This document shows, in pieces, positions 9,808 to 19,960 of a stretch of 64,000 bases of DNA. Position numbers and translations under genes: made by a program. This DNA comes from Phenylobacterium sp. J367 (GTDB lineage Bacteria > Pseudomonadota > Alphaproteobacteria > Caulobacterales > Caulobacteraceae): assembly GCF_024699985.1 (NCBI RefSeq), contig NZ_JAJONA010000001.1, positions 4,656,501 to 4,720,500 of the forward strand, read 5' to 3'. The number at the start of each line of letters is the position of its first letter. Positions within the stretch are counted from its first letter, which is position 1. Under the pieces are notes generated by a model, which was given only the letters and a program-made list of their open reading frames with translations, had not been told where the DNA came from and searched no databases.

Positions 9808-10988
9808 TCAGAGTCCCAACACCAGACGGGCTATGATGTCGCGCTGGATCTCGTTCGAGCCCCCGTAGATCGAGGCCGCCCGGTTGTTCAGGTAGCGGGG
9901 CATTGCGGTCAGGCTGTGGCCGGGCCCGACGGCCGCCACGTTGGAGCCGGGCTCGCGGGCCTGCGGCTGGTCCACATGGGCGTAGGCGCCGGCCGCCTCG
10001 ATGGCGAGCTCGTCGATCCGCTGCATCTGCTCCGTGCCGTTGATCTTCAGCATGGAGGAGGCGGGACCGGGGTTCTTGCCGCTGGCGAGCGCCGAGAGCA
10101 CGCGGCGCTCCGAGACGTCGATGGCCCAGGTGGCGATCTCGGCCTCAGCCAGCCGGCGGCGGTAGTCCGGGCTGTCGGCGCCCTCGTCGTCGGCGATGGT
10201 CCGGACGCGGCCCAGCGCCACTTGGAGCCCGGGGCGCCGAGCCGCCGCCCCGCTCGAACTCCAGGAGGTGCTTGGCGACCGTCCAGCCCTGGTTCTCCGC
10301 GCCGATGCGGCCGGACTTCGGCACACGCACCGCATCGAAGAACACCTGGTTCACCTCGTGCTCGCCGGCGAGCGTGATGATCGGCTTCACGCTGATCCCG
10401 GGCGTCTGCATGTCCAACAGCAGGAAGGTGATGCCGGCCTGCAGCTTGCCCTCGGTGCTGGTGCGGACGAGGCAGAACATCCGGTTGGCGAACTGCGCGT
10501 GGGTCGTCCAGATCTTCGAACCGGAGAGAACGTAATCATCTCCGTCGCTTACGGCGCGAAGCTGCAGCGCGGCGAGGTCCGACCCCGCGCCCGGCTCGGA
10601 GTAGCCCTGGCACCAGTAGTCCTCGCCCGAGAGGATGCGCGGCAGGTAGTGCGCCTTCTGCTCCGGCGTGCCGAACCCCATGATCACCGGGCCCACCATC
10701 CGCAGCCCCATGGGGGCCAGCGGCGGGGCGCCGGCCCGGGCGCATTCGGCGGCGAAGATCGAGCGCTGCAGCTCGTTCCACACCGGCCCGCCCTCGCGCT
10801 AGGACGCTAGGCGCCGCCCAGTCGCGGGCGTTCAGGATCCGCTGCCACGGCAGGGTGTGCTGCGGCTCGCAGAACACGCTGGTCGTGGCCCGGCCCACCG
10901 CCCGAAGCTCCGGCGTCAGGTTCGCGTCCAAGAAGGCGCGGACCTCGTCGCGGAACGCCAGGTCTTCGGGGGTGAGCTCGAGATCCAT
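9808..10988 (-). CDS. Acyl-CoA dehydrogenase 2 (frameshift plus a locally corrupted site)
   Basis: Corrected length is about 392 residues. The N-terminus MDLELTPEDLAFRDEVRAFL, the signature YSEPGAGSDLAALQL and the C-terminal SIYGGSNEIQRDI are all typical. Two breaks are seen: one extra base in the GGGG run 10231-10234, and at 10797-10812 a disturbed stretch with a duplicated CCTAGCG (minus strand) that adds one base and an in-frame TAG where the family has a WPREYGG-like loop. The gene begins eight bases after TBDR1 ends and stops eleven bases before the MerR start, so TBDR1, this gene, MerR and dehydrogenase 1 look co-transcribed. Confidence 0.86.
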
Positions 10989-10996
10989 CGGGGGTC

Positions 10997-13364
10997 CTAG
11001 AACTCCGTCCGGAGCGTCACGCCCCAGGTGTGCGGGGCGCCCAGAAGGAAGGCGGCGTAGGTGCCGGATTGCAGCGGCTGGTCGACCACCACCTGGTAGA
11101 AGCGCTCGTTGGTCAGGTTCTGGGCGAACAGCTCCACGGCCCACCGGTCGTCGGCCTTGCCCACCGCCACACGGCCGTTCCAGAGCGTGATCGGCGGCTG
11201 GTCCTTGAGCGGGTCGAGGTTCGAGCCCGTGTTGTACCGGGAGGTGTAGCGGCCCGACAGGCTGGCGCGCAGCTTCATCTCCGAGCCGAGGTCGGTCTCA
11301 TAGGCCGCGGCCCAGGAGGTCGACCACAGCGGCGCGTACGAGAGCCGCGAGCCCGGAAGGCGCGGACCGATGCCGGGGCCGGGCGTGAAGTCGCCGTACT
11401 GGGTCACCGCATAGGTGACGCCGCCGTTGAGGGTCAGCCCCTCGAACGGCGTCCGGTAGACGAAGTCCAGGTCCACGCCCGTGGTCGTCACCTCGGGGAT
11501 CGAGGCGACCACGAAGCTGATGCCGGTGAAGGTGTTGAGCTGGAAGTCCTTGAACGTCTGGTCGAAGACCGCGGCGTTCAGCACCAGGGCGGAGCCCAGG
11601 TTGCTCTTGAAGCCCGCCTCATAGCTCTCGACAGTTTCGGCCGGGAAGCTGGTGTCCGGGTTGATCACCCCCGGCCGACAGGCGGGCGCGGTCGAGGTTG
11701 AAGCCCCCGCTCTTGTGGCTCTTGGCGTAGGACACATAGGTCATCAGCGACGGGTTGAGCCGGTAGCTCAGCTTCGCCGTGCCGCCCCAGCGGTCCTCGC
11801 CGCGCTTCTGTTCGGTGGTGACATTGTTGAACGCCGGGTCCTGGCCGGGCGCGCAGATCGCCGAGCGGGCCGCGGCCGGGATCGGCCGGGCGATCGCCGC
11901 CGCGCAGGCATTGCCCGGGGCGGTGTTCGAGTACCGGGAGGTGACCTCCTTGGTCTCGTCGGTGTAGCGGAGCCCGAAGGTGAACTCGAGCGCGTCGGTG
12001 ACGTGCCAGGTGTTGTTGGTGAAGAACGCCCAGCCCTTGGCCGAGTGGTCGTACTGGTCGTAGGCGCCCTGGCCGGCGATGAAGTTCTGGCCGAACGGAA
12101 TGCCGGTCAGCGCCGAGACGGTGGCCGGGTTGGCGCCGGCGGACAGCAGCAGGCCGAAATAGGTCTCATAGGCGGTCCCGTTCGGCGTGAAGGCGCTGGT
12201 CTCGAGCTGTTCGTCCGAATAGTAGCCGCCCACCAGCCAGTCGAGCGGGCCGGCGACGCCCGGCCAGCCGGACCTCCTGGGAGAAGGTCTCGAACTTGCC
12301 GGAGGTCCGGCCGTCGTCGGGGCGGTACCAGATGTCGGCCGACGAGAAGTCGATGTCGTTGGCCTGGTAGTTGGTCCAGTCGCGCCAGGCGGTGATCGAC
12401 GTCAGGGTGATGTCGTCGTTGATCTCCCAGTCGGCCTGCAGCGAGGCGCCGTAGTCCTCGATGTCCTGGCTGGATCCGCGGTTGGCGTAGGCGATGCGGC
12501 GGCCCGGGTCGGCGGGGCGCAGGGGTGCCCTCGTCGGCGGCGAGCGCGTCGATGATCGCGCCGGTGGGCCCGACGAGCGTCGTGACGTTCAGGCAGCACT
12601 GCTCTTCGCGCTTGGTGTAGTCGGCGAGGAACTTCAGCGACAGCGTGTCGGTGGGCAGCCACAGCGCCTGGCCGCGGACCGTCCACACGTCCTGGTCGTC
12701 ATTGTCCTTCTGGCTGCTCGGCCCCGCGCCGTTGCGCACATGGTAGAAGCCATCGCGGACGCGGCGGGCGGCGTAGAGGCGCGCGGCCACGGTCTCGCTG
12801 ATCGGGCCGGTCACGGAGCCGGCGATGCCGAAGCCGTCATAGTTGGCGGCGGTCACCTCGCCCTGGGCGCTGAAGTCGAACTCCGGCGCCTTGGTGATGA
12901 CGTTGATCACCCCGGCCGAGGTGTTCTTGCCGAACACGGTGCCCTGCGGGCCCTTCAGCACCTCGATGCGCTCCAGTTCGCCCAGGTCGCCGAAGGCCAC
13001 CCCGCTGCGGGCGCGGTAGACGCCATCGACGACCGTGCCCACCGACGACTCCGAGGCCGGGGTTGTCGCCGATCGTGCCGACGCCGCGGATCCGGATCGA
13101 GGTCTGCGCCCCACCCGTGGACGAGGTGACGCTGAGACCCGGCGTCAGGACCTGCAGGTCCTTCACGTCGCGGACGCCGGCGTCCTGGAGCTGCTGGCCC
13201 GAGACCACGTTCACGACGATCGGAACGTCCTGCAGGTTCTGTTCGCGCTTCTGGGCGGTGACGATCACCGCCTCCACTTCCTGCGCCTCGGTCTGGGCCT
13301 GCACGTGGGTGGCGCACGCCAGGGCGATCACGGCCGCGGAAGCGGCGTACTTCTGGATCCTCAT
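10997..13364 (-). CDS. TonB-dependent receptor 1 (four frameshifts)
   Basis: Corrected length is about 787 residues. It has a cleavable signal peptide (cut after THVQA), a TonB-box region with VEAVIVTAQKREQNLQDVP, a plug domain (GGAQTSIRIRGVGT, LERIEVLKGPQGTVFGKN) and a 22-strand-type barrel ending in TLRTEF with the terminal aromatic residue. Frames break at 13059-13062, 12522-12525, 12259-12261 and 11668-11672, each with one extra base in a C/G run. Receptors of this QNLQDVPI type are common beside lipid, steroid and aromatic catabolic genes. Its position in front of two acyl-CoA dehydrogenases fits import of a hydrophobic acyl or terpenoid substrate. It diverges from the LuxR regulator. 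Confidence 0.9.
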
Positions 13365-13493
13365 TCGTCCTCCCCGTCCGCCCTTGGCCGGGCGGCTCTG
13401 TCTGGGCCCGCATAAAGCGAGCGATGCTCGGAGCTTGCGGAGTGGAACGCCAGCGAACAAGCTAGCGGAAGTGATAGGGAGCACGGCCGGGCC

Positions 13494-14274
13494 ATGAGTT
13501 CGGGACCAGCCTCGGACCTCCAGCTTGCGGAGCACTTCGCCCGCGAGCTGGTGGAGGTCGGCGCGTCGATCGGCCTGCCCCACCTTGGCGGCGGCCGCCG
13601 ACATCTCGAATCCTCACCCACCGATCGGCGTGGACGGCCGGCCGCTGGCCGAGACCCTGTTCCGCTGGGTGGATCCTGATCTCCGCTATTGGGAGGATCG
13701 CGGCTTCGCGCTCCGCGCCGCCTTCATCCACGCCTGCCGGCGCTGTTCGGAGCCGTTCTGGTTCCGCGGCGGAGTCTTCGGCTCCTGGCGGCCGAACGCC
13801 CAGCTCCACGCCCTGACCGCCGAGGGGCCGATCGAGACCTTCGGCGTGGGCGCCGCCATCGTCGTCCCGGCCTACCTGCCCGGCGGCGTCATCGGCCGCC
13901 GTCGTCTGGGCGACCTCGGACGAGAGCTTCGACGTGGGGGGAGGCGGTGTTCGCCGCCCGGGCCGGCGACCTGCAGACGCTCGCGCTGAAGTTCGTCGCC
14001 ACCTATGCGGAGGCGGGCGGCGCCGACCTGGCCCGGCTGACCGCCAGGCTGACCCGCCGGGAGATCCAGTGCCTCAAATGGGCGGCGGCCGGAAAGACCG
14101 ACGTGGAGGTCGGCCAGATCGTCGGCATCTCGCTCCCAACGGTCCGCTTCCACATCGCCAACGCCTCGCGGAAGATGGGCGTCACCGGCCGCTCCCAGGC
14201 GATCCACCACGCGCCGCGGGCCTGGCTACATCGGCGCCGAGCGAAGCCACAGGCCTCACACCGCCGACGCCTGA
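13494..14274 (+). CDS. LuxR-family transcriptional regulator with N-terminal sensor domain (four frameshifts)
   Basis: Corrected length is about 258 residues. The N-terminal half (FRWVDPDLRYWEDRGFALR, FWFRGGVFGSW) looks like the autoinducer-binding alpha/beta/alpha domain. The C-terminal half has a clear LuxR helix-turn-helix, LTRREIQCLKWAAAGKT then VGISLPTVRFHI. Four extra bases disturb it at about 13587, 13896, 13936-13941 and 14208-14222. No luxI-type synthase is visible, so it may be an orphan or may bind another small molecule. It is transcribed away from TBDR1 and is a candidate regulator of the TBDR1 unit. Its stop lies four bases from that of the convergent MpaB gene. Confidence 0.78.
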
Positions 14275-14278
14275 TCGA

Positions 14279-15080
14279 TCAGGCCGCCGCCATGCGGGCC
14301 CGGGCCTGGCGCGGAACGTCGCCGGGCGCGAGCCTCGCGGCGAACGCCATCGCCTTGAGGGTCGGCCGCGCCAGCGCCAGGCGGCTGCGGTCCGCCGGCA
14401 GTTCCAGCTTCTGGATCAGGTCGCGCGGCACGAGGTCGATGCTGGCCTGGACGACCAGCGGCTGCAGCGCCCGGCCGACGGCGCCGGCGGGCGAGGTCGT
14501 GGAGACGATGTTCAGGAATTCGTCGATGATCGGATGCGGCACGAGCTTCGGCCGCATCCGGTCGAACCAGGCCTCCACCTCGGCGACGCTGCCCGGCGGA
14601 TCCACCGCCCCGAACGCCCGGCCGAGCCTGGCGCCCTCGGCCGTAGTAGCGATCCTGATCCGCCCGGCTGATCCCCGGCTCGACATAGGCTCTGTAGGCG
14701 GTGAGGAAGCCCCAGCCGGCGGTGACGTGGACCCAGGCCATCAGCTCGGGTTCGAGGGCGGCGTAGGCCTGCCCCTCCGGCGTCACCCCGCCCACGCGGG
14801 CGTGCATTCGGGTGACCATGTCGACGCGCGCCTGAGCGGCCGCGGTCGGGCATTGGGTCGTGATCAGGGTCGCCTCGCCGGTCCGCTGCATCCGGGTCAG
14901 CGGGTCGGTCCGGAAGATGGAGTGCTCCCAGACCCCGGTCCGCACGCGGGGCTCGGCAAGTTCCAGGATCACTGCCGCCACGCCGCCGATGGCCAGGGCG
15001 ATCGGGTTGGCGTGGACCTTCCAGGCCATGGAGTCCGGCCCGAAGAACCCGGGATCGCCCTTCGGCTCCAGGTAATTCAC
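14279..15080 (-). CDS. Oxygenase MpaB family (DUF2236) protein (one frameshift)
   Basis: Corrected length is 266 residues. FGPDSMAWKVHANPIAL, the WEHSIFRTDPLTRMQRT segment and the central helix AWVHVTAGWGFL belong to the MpaB/latex-clearing-protein (DUF2236) family of heme-containing or heme-like oxygenases. The family includes fungal MpaB, which cleaves a prenyl chain, and rubber oxygenase Lcp. One extra base at 14639-14642 breaks the frame. The GTG at 15080 is chosen for the GGGAGG box six bases upstream. It stands next to a TetR gene and lipid genes, which fits a role in terpenoid or lipid oxidation, but the substrate is unknown. Confidence 0.82.
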
Positions 15081-15154
15081 CCGGCCTCCCGACAGGAGCC
15101 AAGCCGCGGCGCGGTCATGCGGGCGCCTGCATCGAGAATGCTCATGGGCCTATC

Positions 15155-15881
15155 CTAAACGGCACTCGCCGAGCCAGGCTCGGAAAACTCGGCTTCTGCG
15201 CCCTCGGGGCGACCGGCCGCCGCTCGGATTAGGTCTCTCGGATCGCAGCCGAGCGCCATGCGGACCGTCAGCTTCGCGAGCTCGGTCTCCAGCATGGACC
15301 GGCGGCTGTCCCGGCCCCTCGATGAAGGCGATCTCCAGCATGGCGCTGAACAGCATCTGGGAGATCAGCCAGGTGTCGGCCTGGGGCTCGGGAAGGGTCA
15401 GCGGCGTTGGCGATCCGACGCGGATCTCCTGGCAGAGCTCGGTCAGGGCCTCGCGCGCCGCCTGGAAGGCCGGCAGACGAAGCACGAAGGGCGCTTCCCG
15501 GATCAGGACGGTGAAGACGTTCTCCGGCGCACGCAGCGAAGCCACGCCGACGCGGATCAGGTGCTCCACCCCGTCGAACGGCGGCATGCCGATGGTCTCG
15601 ACGATCGCGGCCTCCATCCGCGTCACCAGCCGCCGGCAGGATTCCGCGGCGAGCGCCGCCACGATCGACTCGCGGTTCGGGAAGTACTCGTAGAGGGTGC
15701 CGATGCTGACCCCGGCCCGCTCGGCGATGGCGTTGGTCGTGAGCGCGTCATACGGCCCTTGCGCCAGCATCCGGGCGCAGGCGTCCAGGATGGCGGCGAA
15801 GGTCGCCTGGGACCGGGCCTGCCGCGGCCATTTGCGGGGCTCGAGCTCGCCCGGCCGGGCGGCGCGTTTCACTGTCGTCAC
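15155..15881 (-). CDS. TetR-family transcriptional regulator (one frameshift)
   Basis: Corrected length is 241 residues. The N-terminal helix-turn-helix reads IAERAGVSIGTLYEYFPNRESIV, split by the usual turn, followed by a helical ligand domain. The frame breaks at the CCCC run 15315-15318 (one extra base); correction gives a C-terminus ending PGSASAV. The GTG at 15881 has GGGAGG six bases upstream and is preferred over a TTG at 15929 that has no ribosome site. It diverges from the enoyl-CoA hydratase at 16059 and precedes the MpaB gene, so it probably controls one or both. Confidence 0.85.
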
Positions 15882-15965
15882 GGGCCGCCTCCCAACGGCT
15901 GCCGACGTGCCCGCCGGTTCTTGGGCCAACGGTCGGCGCGCGGGTCAGGCGGCGCAAGCTAACAG

Positions 15966-15988
15966 AACTGATAGGGCGCCCCCCAGTT
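15966..15988. promoter_or_regulatory. Nested inverted repeat, candidate TetR operator
   Basis: AACTG at 15966-15970 mirrors CAGTT at 15984-15988, centred on the palindrome GGGCGCCC at 15974-15981. It lies in the 177-base gap between the divergent TetR and enoyl-CoA hydratase genes. TetR proteins commonly bind such sites; binding here is inferred. Confidence 0.35.
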
Positions 15989-16058
15989 AGGGAATCTCCG
16001 GCGCGCTGGACTGACGTGGCGGACGGGGGGCGGAGGCTCCTTCGCCTGGGAGGTCCCG

Positions 16059-16883
16059 ATGCCCTACGAAACCCTGCTCTACGAGGTCGATGGCCCGATC
16101 CTCACCATCACCCTGAACCGGCCCGAAAAGCTGAACGCCTACACCGCGACCATGGACGCCGAGCTGAGGCCGACGGGACGCCTTCCGGCAGGCCGACGCC
16201 GACGACGCCGTCCGCGTGGTGATCGTGACCGGCGCGGGCCGCGGCTTCTGCGCCGGGGCGGACATCTCCGGCGCGAGGGCTCGGTGGCCTTCGCCACGCC
16301 CCGTGCCAGCCCCGCCTCCGGCGGCGGCGCCGGGTTCGTCGGCGCGATCTTCCACTGCCGGAAGCCCTCCATCGCCGCGATCAACGGGGCGGCGGTCGGC
16401 GTTGGCGTGACCCTGACGCTCCCGATGGACATCCGGATCGCCGCCGAGAGCGCGAAGTTCGGCTTCGTCTTCGCCCGCCGCGGCCTCGTGCCCGAAGCCG
16501 GCAGCGCCTGGTTCCTGCCGAGGCTCGTGGGCCTGCCGCAGGCGTTGCGCTGGTGCCTGTCGGGACGGCTGTTCCCGGCCCGGGAGGCGGAGGCCGGCGG
16601 GCTGGTCAGCGAGGTGGTCCCGGACGACCAGCTCCTGGCCCGCGCCCGCGAGATCGCGCTCGAGATCGCGGAGAACACCGCGCCGGTCTCCATCGCCCTG
16701 ACCCGCCAGATGCTCTGGCGCTACGCCGGCCAGCCGGACCCCTTCGGCCTGCTGAAGGTCGACGGCGCGCTCGCCATGCAGCTCGGCGCCGGCCCCGACG
16801 TGCGCGAGGGCGTCGCCGCCTTCCTCGAGAAGCGGGCGCCGAGCTTCCCCGGCAAGGCGTCCGACGCCCCTGCCCTGCCCTAG
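16059..16883 (+). CDS. Enoyl-CoA hydratase/isomerase (two compensating frameshifts)
   Basis: This 274-residue crotonase-fold protein adds water to, or isomerises, enoyl-CoA. It shows LNRPEKLNAY near the N-terminus, the oxyanion-hole strand KPSIAAINGAAVGVGV and the second active-site segment FARRGLVPEAGSAW. One extra base near 16166-16176 and one missing base near 16270-16276 cancel, so the frame stays open but about 35 residues are turned into an Arg-rich string. In the other frame that stretch reads VRVVIVTGAGRGFCAGADIS, exactly the first oxyanion-hole motif of the family. The stop shares CTAG with the convergent halogenase gene. Confidence 0.88.
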   Translation: MPYETLLYEVDGPILTITLNRPEKLNAYTATMDAELRPTGRLPAGRRRRRRPRGDRDRRGPRLLRRGGHLRREGSVAFATPRASPASGGGAGFVGAIFHCRKPSIAAINGAAVGVGVTLTLPMDIRIAAESAKFGFVFARRGLVPEAGSAWFLPRLVGLPQALRWCLSGRLFPAREAEAGGLVSEVVPDDQLLARAREIALEIAENTAPVSIALTRQMLWRYAGQPDPFGLLKVDGALAMQLGAGPDVREGVAAFLEKRAPSFPGKASDAPALP

Positions 16884-18381
16884 GCGGGCTCCGGGGCGGG
16901 CTGGCGCACGTACCAGTCGACGAACTCCTGGTGCGGGGGGCATCCGCTCGACGGCGCGCGCCACGTGTCCGCCGAGGTCCGACAGCGCCCTGGCGAGTTG
17001 CTCGTCGGACATCATCGCGCCCATCAGGTGATAGGTCTCGGGAATGACGCGCTGGCCCATCATCACCTGCAGCCAGCTGTCGATGCGGAACAGCTCGCCC
17101 GGCACCTGGTGCAGTTGGGCCGTTTCGCGGAAGAGCTGGATCCGCTCGGAGAGGCTTTCGGGAACCTCCATGGTCCGGCAGCGGTCCCAGTAGGCGGTGT
17201 CGTTCCGCTCGGTCAGCTTGTAGTGCATGACCACGAAGTCGCGGATGCGGATGATCTCCTGGTCCGCCAGGTGGTTGAACCGGTCGATCAGCGGCTGCTT
17301 GATCCCCTGGAACGGGAAGAGCTGCAGCATCCGGGTGATGCCGATCATGATCATGTGCAGCGAGGTGGATTCCAGCGGCTCGATGAAGCCGCCGGCCAGG
17401 CCCAGGGCGATGACGTTCTTGTTCCAGCTCTTCAGCCGGCGGCCCGGCCGGAAGCGGATCAGCCAGGGCTCGGTCAGTTTCTCGCCCTTGAGCTGGCCGA
17501 TGAAGGTGTCGCGCGCCTCATCGTCCGACATGTGCTCTGAGCAGTAGACCCAGCCCTTGCCGACGCGGTGCTGCAGCGGGATGCCCCACTGCCAGCCGGC
17601 AGAGTGGGCCTCGGCGTGGGTCAGCGGGGGCGGCCGGCTCGGTGGCGCTGACCTGCATGGCCACGGCCCGGTCGTTCGGCAGCCAGTGTCCCCAGTCCTC
17701 GAAGCCGGTCTTCAGGGTCTGCTCGATGAGCAGGCCACGGAAGCCGGTGCAGTCGATGAACAGATCGCCCGCGATCCGCTCGCCGTTCTCCATGACGAGG
17801 GCCTCCACGAAGCCGCTCTCGCCGTTCTGTTCGACCCGCTCGATCCTGCCCTCGACGCGGGTGACGCCCTGCTGGATGCAGCGGCCGCGCAGGTAGCGCC
17901 CGAAGAGGGTCGCATCGAGGTGATAGGCATAGTTCAGCAGGCCGTTCTCGCTGGTGAAGAAGCGGCTCGCCTCGGACGCCTTCAGCTCCAGGCAGTAGTC
18001 GCCCAGGTCGCCGCCGATGCCGCGGTCGCGCGCGTTCATCCAGATGTGATGGAAGTGGGCCAGCAGGGTCGATTTCCCGACCTCGCCGAAGGAGTGGATG
18101 TAGCGGTCGCCGATCCGGGCCCAGTTGTCGAACAGGATGCCGATCTTGAAGGTGGCCTTGGTCTCGCGCATGAACTCGCGCTCGTCGAGGCCAAGCAGGT
18201 GGATGAAGGTCCGGGCCGTCGGGATGGTGCTCTCGCCCACGCCGACCGTGCCGATGGCGTCGGATTCCACGAGGGTGATGTCGACGAGCGGGCCAAGCTG
18301 GGTGACCAGGGCCTGGGCGGTCATCCAGCCCGCCGAGCCCCCGCCCGCGATCACCACCTTCTTCACAACCTGATCCTGCAT
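16880..18381 (-). CDS. Tryptophan-halogenase-like flavoprotein 1 (two frameshifts)
   Basis: Corrected length is 499 residues. It has the N-terminal FAD motif GGGSAGWM, GVGESTIP, a lysine at position 79 in ATFKIGILFDNW that aligns with the catalytic Lys79 of PrnA/RebH, the GWQWGIP motif (the WxWxIP halogenase signature) and the EPLESTS segment carrying the expected glutamate. The frame breaks at 17626-17630 and 16935-16940, each with one extra base. In Caulobacterales and xanthomonads such proteins occur in glycan-uptake loci with TBDRs, where their substrate is unknown. It lies last in the TBDR2 gene set, 31 bases after halogenase 2. Confidence 0.9.
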
Positions 18382-18412
18382 CGGGTCCTCCCAGAACCTC
18401 GTCTTCTTGTTG

Positions 18413-19936
18413 TTATCGTCGCGCCGCGACCGGGCGGGCCGCCTTCACCGACGGCGCCTGGCCCATGTACTGATCGAGGAACTGCTGGTGCGTCGGCATG
18501 CGGTCGACGGCGCGCGCGATGTTGCTGCGCAGGTCGCCGAGCGCGCCGCGCAACTGGTCGCGCTTCATCAGCCGGCCCATCGGATGCCAGGCCCGGGGCT
18601 CCAGCCGCTGGCCCAGCATCACCTGCAGCCAGGAGTCGACCTGGAAGAGCTCGCCGGCCGCTTGGTAGGCCTGGGCGCCCTCCTGGAAGAGCGCGATCCG
18701 GTGGGCGAGCGTGTCCGGGATGGGCATCTCCCGACAGTGGTTCCAGAACGGGGCGTCCGTCCGCTCGGTCAGCTTGTAGTGGAGGACGATGAAGTCGCGG
18801 ATCGCCTCCAGCTCGGCGTCCTGCAGACGGTTGAACCGCTCGGCGAGCGCGTCGGAGACGCCGTTCAGCGGGAAGAGCTGCATCAGCCGCAACACCCCGA
18901 TCATGATCATGTGGATCGAGGTGGATTCCAGCGGCTCGACGAAGCCGCTGGCGAGGCCGAGCGCGACGACATTCTTGTCCCAGGTCTTGCGCCGCTTGCC
19001 CGTGACGTAGCGGATCACCCGGGGCGTCATCAGCGTCTCGCCCTCGACCTGGTCGAGCAGCATGGCGATCGCCTCGTCGTCGGACATGAATTCGTTGCAG
19101 TAGACGAGGCCGTTGCCGACCCGGTGCTGCAGCGGGATCCGCCACTGCCAGCCGGCGGTGTGGGCCATGGCGCGGGTGTAGGGCACGGCGGGCCCCACCG
19201 ACACGGTCTGCAGCGGCACGGCGCTGTTGGTCGGCAGCCAGCGGCTCCAGTCCTCGTAGCCGGCCTTCAGCGTCTGCTCGATGACCAGCCCCCGGAAGCC
19301 GGTGCAATCGACGAAGAGGTCGCCCGCCACCTCCTCACCTGACTCCATCACCAGCGCGCGGACAAAACCGGTCTCGGGGTGTTGGTCGACGCGCTGGATC
19401 TTGCCCTCGACGCGGCGGACGCCGGCCTTCTCCGACATCCCGCGGAGGAAGCGGCCGTAGAGCGTGGCGTCCAGATGGTAGGCATAGTTCAGCGGACCGT
19501 TCTCGCCGGCGACGAACCTCTGAGCCTTGAGCGCCTTGCCCTCCAGGCAGTAGTCGTCCAGCGGGCCGGCCAGACCTTCGGCCCGCGCCTGCAGCCAGAC
19601 GTGATGGAAACCGGCCATCCAGGTGGATTTGCCGACCTGGCCGAAGGCGTGGACGTAGCGGTCGCCGATCCTGGCCCAGTCCTCGAACAGGATGCCCAGC
19701 TTGAAGCTCGCCTGGGTCGCGCGCATGAACTCGCGCTCGTCGATGCCCAGGAGCTGGTTGAAGGTCCGCGCGGTGGGGATGGTCGACTCGCCCACGCCGA
19801 CCGTGCCGATGTCGTCGGACTCGACGAGCGTGATCTCGACCAGGCTGCCGAGGTGCTTGGAGAGCGCGGCCGCGGCCATCCAGCCCGCGGTGCCGCCGCC
19901 GGCCACCACCACCTTCTTCACGACCTGTTCCGCCAT
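18413..19936 (-). CDS. Tryptophan-halogenase-like flavoprotein 2
   Basis: This intact 507-residue paralogue of the preceding protein has GGGTAGWM, GVGESTIP (48-54), Lys79 in SFKLGILFEDW, WQWRIP at 263-268 and EPLESTS at 334-340. The FAD site and the halogenase lysine/glutamate pair are therefore conserved. Halogenases oxidise chloride or bromide with FADH2 and O2 via a lysine-bound hypohalite. Whether this group halogenates free tryptophan, a peptide or another molecule is unknown. The neighbours (cupin-like dioxygenase, SapC, TBDR) make secondary-metabolite synthesis less likely than a role linked to the cell surface or uptake. Confidence 0.93.
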   Translation of the reverse strand: MAEQVVKKVVVAGGGTAGWMAAAALSKHLGSLVEITLVESDDIGTVGVGESTIPTARTFNQLLGIDEREFMRATQASFKLGILFEDWARIGDRYVHAFGQVGKSTWMAGFHHVWLQARAEGLAGPLDDYCLEGKALKAQRFVAGENGPLNYAYHLDATLYGRFLRGMSEKAGVRRVEGKIQRVDQHPETGFVRALVMESGEEVAGDLFVDCTGFRGLVIEQTLKAGYEDWSRWLPTNSAVPLQTVSVGPAVPYTRAMAHTAGWQWRIPLQHRVGNGLVYCNEFMSDDEAIAMLLDQVEGETLMTPRVIRYVTGKRRKTWDKNVVALGLASGFVEPLESTSIHMIMIGVLRLMQLFPLNGVSDALAERFNRLQDAELEAIRDFIVLHYKLTERTDAPFWNHCREMPIPDTLAHRIALFQEGAQAYQAAGELFQVDSWLQVMLGQRLEPRAWHPMGRLMKRDQLRGALGDLRSNIARAVDRMPTHQQFLDQYMGQAPSVKAARPVAARR

Positions 19937-19960
19937 CTCGTTCCTCCCCCCGCCCCTCTT

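Noticed and set aside
13494..14274. A complete quorum-sensing system at the LuxR gene
   Set aside because: No autoinducer synthase is present nearby; only a sensor-regulator is supported.
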